Shown here piece after piece: positions 6,660-14,021 of a DNA stretch of 15,649 nucleotides. The number at the start of each line of letters is the position of its first letter. Position 1 is the first letter of the stretch. The stretch spans positions 1 through 15,649 of the forward strand of contig JAFZSS010000152.1 in the NCBI GenBank assembly GCA_017619255.1. Direction: 5' to 3'. A program made the position numbers and the translations under genes. This stretch comes from Muribaculaceae bacterium (GTDB lineage Bacteria > Bacteroidota > Bacteroidia > Bacteroidales > Muribaculaceae). Below the pieces are notes generated by a model, which made no database searches, was not told the origin of the DNA, and worked only from the letters and a program-made list of their open reading frames with translations.

Positions 6660-8105
6660 ATGGCAACAGACGAAAACAACAATAAAGCAGCTAGCCGAGG
6701 GTCAAAATTCCTGAAAGACATCGGCGTTTATGCAATTGGAAACATCGGCTCCAAGCTCATCACTTTCCTGATGGTGCCGATGTACACTTATTATGTCGAG
6801 ACAGCAGATTTCGGCTATTATGACCTCTGCCTGCAGGTGTGCTTGTTGCTGTTGCCGTTCTTCACGCTGCAGTTGCGTGACGGCGCTTTCCGTTTCCTGC
6901 TGGACTGTGATGACGAGGTGCAGCGTCAACGCATCGTCTCGTTTGTGGCTCGTGTCCTGTTGGTGAGCTTGTCGGTTTCGCTGCTCATTACCGGTGTGAT
7001 GGCCCTGTTTACCGACATCCGGTATCTGGGATATGTCGTGGGACTGCTCATCGCCATGTCGCTACAAGAAGTTTACTCACAGGTTTTTAGGGGACTTGGA
7101 AACAACCGGGCCTTTGTTGCTGTCGGTATTTTGTCGGCATTGGGCATCGGAGTGTTCAGCATCATCTTTGTCGTTGGCATGGGATGGGGCATCAAGGGCA
7201 TTTTCCTAGCCAATATCATTGCGCGCATTTTGGCGCTGGTAATCGTCGAGGCGAAGGTGCGGTTGGTGACCCGTCACACGCGGTGGCACATCGACTTCCG
7301 TGAGGTGGGCCGCGATATCGTGCGTTACACCTTGCCCCTGATGCCGGGTTCGCTGTGCTGGTGGCTCACGGGAAGTAGTGATCGCTTGTTCATCAGTCAT
7401 TTCTTGGGTCTTGACGATAACGGCGTGTATGCTGTCGCCATCCGTTTCACGGGTATCATCTACACGCTGGCCATAATTTTTTACCAGGCATGGCAGGAAA
7501 CTGCTATTCTGCAGTACAATAGCCCCGACCGCAACCGCTTCTTCTCCAGGATGTTCAACAGTTATATTTTCCTGTTGGCGTTCATCTTTGTGGGCTATGT
7601 TCTCTTGCTCAAAGTCAACTACGGCTGGCTGGTAGCTAACGAGTACAGCGAAAGCCTCAATTACATCTTCCCCTTGGGTTTGTCGGCCGTCATCTTTGCC
7701 ATCGCGGCCTTCTTCGATATGGGTTACCAGTGTGCCAAGGACACTAAGCGCACGCTTCCCGCCGTGGTGCTTGCAGCTATCGTGAATGTGATTCTTAATT
7801 TCGCGTTGATCAAGCCATTAGGCGTCTATGGCGTCATCATTACTCAATTAGTCACCTATCTGGTGCTGGTCATCTACCGCTGGCATGACATGAAACGCTA
7901 TTTCGTGCTGAAAATCGATCAGCGCGTCCTGGTGCCTGTGGCAGTGATGCTGCTTTGTGCTGTGCCTTTCTACTTTAATTCGATGAAATGGCTCGATATA
8001 GTCTTGATGATCATTGCATTAGTCATCATCGCATGGGCTTGCGGCAAGGAATCAAGAGACCAGTTGCTGGCAAAATTCATCAAATCACGCAACGCAATAA
8101 AATAA
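6660..8105 (+). CDS. Polysaccharide flippase, Wzx-like (MOP superfamily)
   Basis: This 481-residue protein has about 12-14 hydrophobic helices and would move lipid-linked repeat units from the inner to the outer face of the cytoplasmic membrane. Its start (FLKDIGVYAIGNIGSKLITFLMVP) matches oligosaccharide flippases of the polysaccharide-synthesis MOP family. The pattern continues with TADFGYYDL and FRGLGNNRAF, then a central YTLPLMPGSLCWWLTGSSDR segment. The frame is open from an ATG at 6612, but that lies within the promoter; MATDENNN from 6660 gives a normal cytoplasmic N-terminus. It is the first gene of the plus-strand operon, with wza 51 bp downstream. A flippase ahead of wza, wzc and a polymerase marks a Wzx/Wzy-dependent pathway. 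Specificity for a particular repeat unit cannot be read. Confidence 0.88.
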   Translation: MATDENNNKAASRGSKFLKDIGVYAIGNIGSKLITFLMVPMYTYYVETADFGYYDLCLQVCLLLLPFFTLQLRDGAFRFLLDCDDEVQRQRIVSFVARVLLVSLSVSLLITGVMALFTDIRYLGYVVGLLIAMSLQEVYSQVFRGLGNNRAFVAVGILSALGIGVFSIIFVVGMGWGIKGIFLANIIARILALVIVEAKVRLVTRHTRWHIDFREVGRDIVRYTLPLMPGSLCWWLTGSSDRLFISHFLGLDDNGVYAVAIRFTGIIYTLAIIFYQAWQETAILQYNSPDRNRFFSRMFNSYIFLLAFIFVGYVLLLKVNYGWLVANEYSESLNYIFPLGLSAVIFAIAAFFDMGYQCAKDTKRTLPAVVLAAIVNVILNFALIKPLGVYGVIITQLVTYLVLVIYRWHDMKRYFVLKIDQRVLVPVAVMLLCAVPFYFNSMKWLDIVLMIIALVIIAWACGKESRDQLLAKFIKSRNAIK

Positions 8106-8121
8106 TTGCTCTCCATCTGCG

Positions 8122-8150
8122 TTATATAATAGTATTAAAACTATTATAAC
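8122..8150 (+). repeat. AT-rich hairpin between flippase and wza genes
   Basis: TATAATAGT (8125-8133) and ACTATTATA (8140-8148) are perfect 9-base arms around a 6-base loop; with a bulge the stem extends further (GTTA and AAC ends). It sits in the 51-bp gap directly before wza, with 8 bases between the stem and the ATG. Almost all pairs are A:T and no T-run follows, so it is not a standard terminator. It could affect wza translation or mRNA processing. Confidence 0.5.
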
Positions 8151-8156
8151 AATCGT

Positions 8157-8963
8157 ATGAAATCAAGATTACTGATAATGCTGATAGCAGCGGCCGCGTT
8201 GCTGTCATGCACTTCGACGAAGGATAACTCCCTCGCTTATTTCAAGGATCTGGACGCCCAAGTCTCGGGCTCATTGCCCAATCCCCAAGGTAACTATCCC
8301 ATTCAGATTCAACCAGACGATGAACTGGTGATTACTGTGACCTCGACCGTCCCTGAGGCCACGGCAGCCTATAACCTGCCCATGGACAATCCTGCTACTA
8401 GGGGCAACCTGCGCACGCAGACTCAGCCGCGCAGCCAGACCTATATCGTCGATGACCAGGGCTATATCATGATGCCTATTTTGGGCCGCATCATGGTGAA
8501 GGACAAAACCACGAGTGAGATTTCCGAGGAAATCACCGCCATGGTGGCACAGAATGTCAAGGATCCCTATGTTCGCGTCGATATCGTCAACTTCAGTGTT
8601 GATGTGCTGGGAGAGGTTCGTGTTCCCCAGCGCGTCTATTCAGGTCGCCAGCACTTCACCGTGCTCGACGCCCTGGCCCAGTGCGGCGATCTCACCGAGT
8701 TTGGTCAGCGCGACCGTGTGTATGTCATCCGCACCGAGAACGGCAAGCGTGAATATCACCGCCTGAACCTCAATAACAGCGAAGTGTTCAACTCGCCATA
8801 TTTCTACCTGCGCCAGAACGATGTGGTCTATGTCGAGCCCAATAAGATCCGTGTTGACAATTCCAAGTATAACCAGAATAACGCCTTTAAACTGTCGGTT
8901 ATTTCGACTGTCGTGAGCAGCGTGTCGGTCATCGCATCGCTTATCATCGCGCTCGCTCGATAA
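8157..8963 (+). CDS. wza: Polysaccharide export lipoprotein, Wza-like
   Basis: This 268-residue outer-membrane secretin-like protein should form the channel through which the polymer leaves the cell. The signal peptide ends in a lipobox, LLSC, with C18 as the lipidated residue. A Poly_export domain spans about residues 45-130 (IQPDDELVITV, YIVDDQGYIMMPILG). An SLBB domain follows at about 140-195 (VDVLGEVRVPQRVYSG). Residues about 244-266 form a hydrophobic helix (VISTVVSSVSVIASLIIAL), fitting the C-terminal membrane helix of this family. It is 51 bp downstream of the flippase gene and 24 bp upstream of wzc, its expected inner-membrane partner. Confidence 0.93.
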   Translation: MKSRLLIMLIAAAALLSCTSTKDNSLAYFKDLDAQVSGSLPNPQGNYPIQIQPDDELVITVTSTVPEATAAYNLPMDNPATRGNLRTQTQPRSQTYIVDDQGYIMMPILGRIMVKDKTTSEISEEITAMVAQNVKDPYVRVDIVNFSVDVLGEVRVPQRVYSGRQHFTVLDALAQCGDLTEFGQRDRVYVIRTENGKREYHRLNLNNSEVFNSPYFYLRQNDVVYVEPNKIRVDNSKYNQNNAFKLSVISTVVSSVSVIASLIIALAR

Positions 8964-8987
8964 ACACATCCATTTTAAAGAACTGTT

Positions 8988-11318
8988 ATGGCAAAATTCA
9001 ATACACCTCCCACTGCTCAACAAGAGGAACAAATCATTGATTTCAGCGCCTTTGTGCGCAAGTACAAGCGTTATTGGTGGCTGTTCTTGCTGTCGTTGAT
9101 TGCTTGTATAACGCTGGCTTTCTTGTACCTCAAGTATGCCCAGCGCATTTATAATGTCAAGTCGGTTGTGCTGGTCGCCCAGGACGACAACAGCGCCGGA
9201 GCCGGTGCCAGCCTGCTCAAGAGCATGAAACTCATGGGGCAGGGCAGCAAGGTTGATGACGAGATGATTGTTTTCTCGTCACAGGAACTCTGCACCCAGG
9301 TCGCTAAGCAGCTGAAGCTGAACCGCTCCTATGTCGAGAAGAAAGAGTGGTACAAGCCCGACAAGGATCATTACAACAGTTCGCCTATCGAGGTGATAGC
9401 CCCCGAGGAATTGTTTGACACCCTGACATCGGCACTCAAGTTCAAGATTGATGTGGACAAGCAGGGGCTGGCATCCATCAAGGCCACCAAGAGCAAGAAA
9501 GTCCTGGCCGAAGTCAAGAACACGGCGCTGCCGACGACGGTAAAGACCCCGTATGGTGTGTTTGCCGTTCAGACAACCGACCGTTTCAAGGCCGGCAAGC
9601 CCTGCCACATCACTGCTGGCTTGTACAGCAACCAGGTCAAGGGCGAGCAGCTCAACCGCCGCATCAAGGTTAAGTTGGCGACCAAGAAATCTAACGGTAT
9701 CAACCTGTCGATTGCCGAGAATAACAAGTCACGCGGTATCGACATCCTGAACACCCTTATGGAACTCTATAACGACCGTGGGCAGGAAGAGAAAGACGAA
9801 CAAGCCATCAACACAGCCAAGTTCATTGACGAGCGATTGGCCATCATCTATAAGGGCCTGACGGGTAGTGAGGCCGATATCGAGGCCTACAAGCGCAGCC
9901 ACAAGATTGTGGATCCCGAGTTGCAGGTCAAGTCGGCTGTCGCCAAGCAGGAAATCACCGACCGCGCCATCGTCAAGTTGGAAACCAATCGCCAGCTGCT
10001 GGGCATGGTCAAGGATTTTGTGAGCAACCCGGCCAACAAGCATAGTTATATCCCCTTTGAGGTGGACTCCAGTGCTGCCTCGGCATCCATCAAGGCATAT
10101 AACAACCTGCTGGCCAAACGCATGGAACTTGAACAGTCGGCTCAGGGCGACAACATCGCCCTCAAGCAACTGGACCAGCAGATTGATGCCATGCACTCCA
10201 ATGTGCTGCAGGGCATCAACAGCTCTATCCGCGGTCTCGATGTGCAACTGAATAAGGTGCGCGGCGAGGCCAATGCCACCGCCGGAGATTTGGGCAAAGT
10301 GCCCACCGAGGAGCGTGAGGCACGCGAACTCTTGCGTCAACAGGGCATCCAGAATACTTTGTACACCTTCCTGCTCGAGAAACGCGAGGAGAATGCCCTC
10401 GTGCTGGCCGCCACGACGCCTAAGGGCAAGATTGTGGACCACGCTTACGCCCAAAACACGCCCATCAGTCCCAACCGCATGGTTGTGCTGGCTTTGGCGT
10501 TGATGGCGGGCCTGTTCCTGCCGCTGTTGCTGGTTTATCTCAAGGACCTGTTCACCACCAAGTTCTCCAACCAGGAGGAACTCGAGGAGATTTCCCAGGT
10601 GCCCTTCATCGGACATATTCACCACAACCGTCACAACACCCAGCTCGTGGTCAAGGACGGCAAGTCGTCGGCGATTGTCGAGCTGTTCCGCTATGTGCGT
10701 AACAACCTGCAGTTCATGCTCAACAAGGAAGACGACAAGGTCATCCTTGTTACAAGCAGTGTCAGTGGTGAGGGTAAGTCATTCATCAGCACCAACATCG
10801 CTTCGTCGTTTGCCCTGTTGGGCAAGCGCGTGGCCCTCGTGGGCATGGACATCCGCAATCCCAAGTTGGCAAGTATGCTCGACCTCAACGATGTGCCGGG
10901 TGTCACCTCCTATCTCTCGCGTGCTGATGTCCAGCTCGACCAGATTGCGCAGCCGTGCAAGGAGGTCGAGGGACTTGATGTGTTTGTTGGTGGCGCCATT
11001 CCGCCCAATCCGTCGGAACTGTTGCTGGGCGACCGCGTGAAGGACTTCTTCCGCGACTTGCGCGAACAGTATGATGTGATTATCGTGGATTCGGCTCCTG
11101 TGGCTCAGGTGAGCGACAGTTTCGCACTGGATAAGTACACCAATGCCACGGTCTATGTCACCCGTGCTAACTATACCCGTCGCAACCTTGTCAAGTTCAT
11201 GAACCGCATCGCCGCTAACAAGCAGTTGAAGAACATGTGCGTTGTATTGAACGACACCAAGCCGAGCAACGACAACACCTACGGCTACGGTTTAAGCAAC
11301 CAGAAGGAAGGCGAGTAA
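8988..11318 (+). CDS. wzc: Polysaccharide co-polymerase and tyrosine autokinase, Wzc-like
   Basis: This 776-residue inner-membrane protein joins a chain-length regulator to a cytoplasmic BY-kinase. TM1 is at about 29-48. The periplasmic Wzz-type region with coiled-coil stretches (about 260-470) follows, and ISPNR leads into TM2 (about 498-518). The kinase domain has Walker A SGEGKS (K597), Walker A' VGMDIRNP (D621) and Walker B VIIVDS (D701). The C-terminal tail is short and has only two tyrosines as autophosphorylation sites (TYGYG, Y765 and Y767), fewer than in many homologues. Cycling of its phosphorylation should control polymer length and export with the adjacent Wza. No dedicated phosphatase is visible nearby. 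The polymerase gene starts 36 bp downstream. Confidence 0.94.
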   Translation: MAKFNTPPTAQQEEQIIDFSAFVRKYKRYWWLFLLSLIACITLAFLYLKYAQRIYNVKSVVLVAQDDNSAGAGASLLKSMKLMGQGSKVDDEMIVFSSQELCTQVAKQLKLNRSYVEKKEWYKPDKDHYNSSPIEVIAPEELFDTLTSALKFKIDVDKQGLASIKATKSKKVLAEVKNTALPTTVKTPYGVFAVQTTDRFKAGKPCHITAGLYSNQVKGEQLNRRIKVKLATKKSNGINLSIAENNKSRGIDILNTLMELYNDRGQEEKDEQAINTAKFIDERLAIIYKGLTGSEADIEAYKRSHKIVDPELQVKSAVAKQEITDRAIVKLETNRQLLGMVKDFVSNPANKHSYIPFEVDSSAASASIKAYNNLLAKRMELEQSAQGDNIALKQLDQQIDAMHSNVLQGINSSIRGLDVQLNKVRGEANATAGDLGKVPTEEREARELLRQQGIQNTLYTFLLEKREENALVLAATTPKGKIVDHAYAQNTPISPNRMVVLALALMAGLFLPLLLVYLKDLFTTKFSNQEELEEISQVPFIGHIHHNRHNTQLVVKDGKSSAIVELFRYVRNNLQFMLNKEDDKVILVTSSVSGEGKSFISTNIASSFALLGKRVALVGMDIRNPKLASMLDLNDVPGVTSYLSRADVQLDQIAQPCKEVEGLDVFVGGAIPPNPSELLLGDRVKDFFRDLREQYDVIIVDSAPVAQVSDSFALDKYTNATVYVTRANYTRRNLVKFMNRIAANKQLKNMCVVLNDTKPSNDNTYGYGLSNQKEGE

Positions 11319-11354
11319 CCGCGCCCTTCATCGGATTTAGCATCTTGTTCCTCC

Positions 11355-12839
11355 ATGGATAGAGCGCTCATATTTGTGACCTTGGCTCTTGCGCTGTTTT
11401 TCTTCATCGCGCGGGAAGGCTCACGCATGAACAAGGAGCGCTGGCATGAGATCATCATCGCGGTTTATGTCTTTTCATGTAGCTTTGCCCGTCTCTTCCT
11501 GCCGATATATAAGGCCGGAGGCGACCCCAGCGGTTCGTTTGGCGATAGTCTATCGATTTGGTCGTTTCATGCCTTTGCCCTGTTGCTGATCTGGCTGATA
11601 GCCCGCGTGAAGCAATGGCACATCCGTCGCCCCAAACTGCTGCTGGCCTTGGTGTTCCTGGTATATGCCGGCTGCACATTCCTCAATCCCTATAACATAT
11701 CCCGGCTTCAAACCGCGATGGCTGTGTTTTACCTGCTATCGTTTGCCGTGTTTATGTACTTGTTTACCAACTCGTTCACAGTCAAGACCGTGGTCAATGG
11801 CATTTTCATGGGTCTGATGATCACAGTGGTGCTCCATTTAGTCCTGTGTATCCTGTATCCCGTGATGAATATGGAGATGGCCGTCAAACTCTTTGACCAT
11901 GAGGCGTCAACCCGTTCTGATGAACGAATCGGTGCTGTGGGCACAATGGGACATCCCAATGTGCTGGGCACATACGCGTCCTATTACTTCATGTTCTTTG
12001 CCGGATGCTTTGCCACCGCTTACAAGCGGCGTCAGAGTGCGATTCTTGCCGGTATGTCATTCCTTGTGATAGTGCTTACAGCCAGCCGCAGTGCGCTGCT
12101 GGCATCGGTTGCCGCAGTGCTTGCGTTAGTGGTTTTCTATATCTTCCGCCGCTACAAGTTGCTCAGTTTTCAGAGCATTCTCAAGGGTATCATCCCTGTG
12201 GGCGCGCTGATTGCCTTGTTGCTTACGGGTCCCTTGAGTTTCCTGTTCAGCGATGTGGAGGACCTTGACGAGATGACCACCGCACGACTGCTGCATTATT
12301 ACTGCGGCTATGAGATTTTTGAGGATCATCCTCTGGTGGGCGTGGGCTTGAACGCTCATCTGGCCTATCTTGTCGAGAACGGCTCGGCTGTGATGTTCGA
12401 GCAGGTGTTTGACATGACCGACATCTGGCAACCCGAGGAATTCATGTTCACCAATCCCATTCACAATATTTGGATTATCCTGATTGATGAGTTGGGACTC
12501 ATCGGGTTCCTGCCCATTCTGGCTTTTGTCTTCTGGTATATAGCGACATTCAAGCGACGAACGCGGCAATCGCGCAACCGCTACTACAATATCCTGAACA
12601 TTTCTGGACTGGGCGTGATATGCTGTTGGCTGGTTCAGGGCAACAGCGACTGGGCACCACTCACGCCACAGGTTTTGAGCCTGTCGTTGATGTTCGTGGC
12701 CTTATCGCTCAACCGCCACTATGCTGCCGAGGAACACCCCGAGTTTGAGACGGTCGAGGAAGCCAAGCGCCGCACTCGCGCACAAGAGGCACAAGAGAAA
12801 GACGCCGACGATGAAACACTATCTGTTCAACCAGCATGA
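11355..12839 (+). CDS. O-antigen ligase/polymerase family protein, probable Wzy
   Basis: This 494-residue multi-pass membrane protein belongs to the Wzy_C (O-antigen ligase/polymerase) family. Family-like segments are GTMGHPNVLG (196-205), ASRSALLAS (243-251), a large periplasmic loop starting near EDHPLVGVG (323-331), and IHNIW...DELGLIG (369 onwards). The loop contains R and H residues of the kind this family uses in catalysis. Next to flippase, wza and wzc genes it most likely polymerises lipid-linked repeat units in the periplasm; a ligase role cannot be excluded by sequence. The C-terminal 35 residues are highly charged (EEAKRRTRAQEAQEKDADDE) and probably cytoplasmic. It overlaps the following glycosyltransferase gene by 4 bp (ATGA), which indicates coupling. 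Confidence 0.85.
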   Translation: MDRALIFVTLALALFFFIAREGSRMNKERWHEIIIAVYVFSCSFARLFLPIYKAGGDPSGSFGDSLSIWSFHAFALLLIWLIARVKQWHIRRPKLLLALVFLVYAGCTFLNPYNISRLQTAMAVFYLLSFAVFMYLFTNSFTVKTVVNGIFMGLMITVVLHLVLCILYPVMNMEMAVKLFDHEASTRSDERIGAVGTMGHPNVLGTYASYYFMFFAGCFATAYKRRQSAILAGMSFLVIVLTASRSALLASVAAVLALVVFYIFRRYKLLSFQSILKGIIPVGALIALLLTGPLSFLFSDVEDLDEMTTARLLHYYCGYEIFEDHPLVGVGLNAHLAYLVENGSAVMFEQVFDMTDIWQPEEFMFTNPIHNIWIILIDELGLIGFLPILAFVFWYIATFKRRTRQSRNRYYNILNISGLGVICCWLVQGNSDWAPLTPQVLSLSLMFVALSLNRHYAAEEHPEFETVEEAKRRTRAQEAQEKDADDETLSVQPA

Positions 12840-13966
12840 GGGATGCTTCACGACACATATTGTTCCTTGCCACCGAGTATGATGCACCGGGCATGAGACC
12901 CTATGCCCGCAACATCATTAACACCATGTGGCAAGCGGGCGATCATGTGCTTATCGTGACGCGTGACGGCATCGACAATCAAGCATTCCCCGACATTCCG
13001 CCTGACAGCATTACTTGGATTGACTATCCCACTTCAAAGCTCGCCAAGGCCAAGTTCCGCTACTGGCCTTCAAGCGTTAATCATGCGATTGATCAATTGG
13101 TCGATGAGCATGGCATCAACTTACTGTATTCCCTTACTGGTGAACTGATTCTCGCCCCCCGCATCAAGCGGTTGCAGACCAGGGTGCCAATGCTCTATAC
13201 CGTGCACGACGCCGATTACCATGACTATAAGTTCAGCTCTTTGGGCCGGTGGATCAAGGACCGCATGATTATCGCCTGGCCGCTGCAACACCTTTTCAAG
13301 CACACGCCCCACATGATTACCAACAGTAAAGAACAGGTGGGCCTGATCAAGCAACGCTTCCCCTATCACAAGGTCCATTATGCCCCTTTTCCGACGCTTG
13401 TCAATGAACAGATTGAACGAGGCGGCGCCACCGTCAAGGAATTGGAGAATGTGGACGACGGTTACATCCTATTCTTTGGTACCATACATCTTTACAAGGG
13501 ACTCCACCTGCTCTACGAGGCTCACAATACAGTTCCTGAATTGAAGAACAAGACACTGGTCATCGCCGGAACAGGAGACATCTATTTTGAGCGCAAGCCT
13601 GACGAGGCTAATGTCATTTTCATCAACCGCTTTGTTCAGGACAATGAGCTGCATGACCTGTTCAGCCGTGCGTCTGTCGTGGTCTATCCTTATATATCGG
13701 CGACCCAGAGCGGCGTGATGAGCATCGCCAGTTATTTTGGCAAGCCCATGGTGTTGAGCGACCTGCCCTTCTTCAAGCAAACTTGTGAGGGTAGCGAAGG
13801 CATTACATTCTTTGAAGCCGGTAACATTGAGGCTCTTGCCGACGCCATCGGCCGCTCCTTGAAGTCAGGCTCCTCGACGCGCCCAATGTATGATAGTCAC
13901 TACTCAACCGAAGCCCTGCGCACCGCCCTCCATGGCATTGCAGATAGCGTCATCAAACATAAATAA
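12836..13966 (+). CDS. Glycosyltransferase, GT4 (GT-B fold) family
   Basis: This 376-residue cytoplasmic protein has no membrane segment. The N-terminal half looks like an acceptor-binding Rossmann domain (ILFLATEY...GMRPYARNI...GDHVLIVTRDG). The donor-binding half starts near residue 205 with YILFFGTIHLYKG (K221). The usual E-x7-E pair of GT4 enzymes is replaced in SATQSGVMSIASYFGKPMV by Q291 and S299, a variant I recall from other polysaccharide-cluster glycosyltransferases. It should add one sugar to the repeat unit on the lipid carrier; donor and linkage are unknown. Its ATG overlaps the polymerase stop codon. It is the only glycosyltransferase in the window. Confidence 0.9.
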   Translation: MRDASRHILFLATEYDAPGMRPYARNIINTMWQAGDHVLIVTRDGIDNQAFPDIPPDSITWIDYPTSKLAKAKFRYWPSSVNHAIDQLVDEHGINLLYSLTGELILAPRIKRLQTRVPMLYTVHDADYHDYKFSSLGRWIKDRMIIAWPLQHLFKHTPHMITNSKEQVGLIKQRFPYHKVHYAPFPTLVNEQIERGGATVKELENVDDGYILFFGTIHLYKGLHLLYEAHNTVPELKNKTLVIAGTGDIYFERKPDEANVIFINRFVQDNELHDLFSRASVVVYPYISATQSGVMSIASYFGKPMVLSDLPFFKQTCEGSEGITFFEAGNIEALADAIGRSLKSGSSTRPMYDSHYSTEALRTALHGIADSVIKHK

Positions 13967-13994
13967 GGTTTAAACCACTCCCTTATATATAAGG
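13967..13994. repeat. Two perfect palindromes before the beta-helix gene
   Basis: GGTTTAAACC (13967-13976) starts directly after the glycosyltransferase stop codon. CCTTATATATAAGG (13981-13994) follows four bases later. Both are perfect dyads within the 55-bp gap before the beta-helix gene. No T-run follows, so they do not form a standard terminator, and no TAnnTTTG promoter is visible. They could be protein-binding sites or mRNA structures. Confidence 0.4.
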
Positions 13995-14021
13995 TCTAAT
14001 GTCTAAAAAAAACGGAATGAT

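Noticed and set aside
9729..10634. A 301-codon minus-strand open frame opposite wzc
   Set aside because: Antisense to the conserved co-polymerase and coiled-coil region, with no domain and no promoter.
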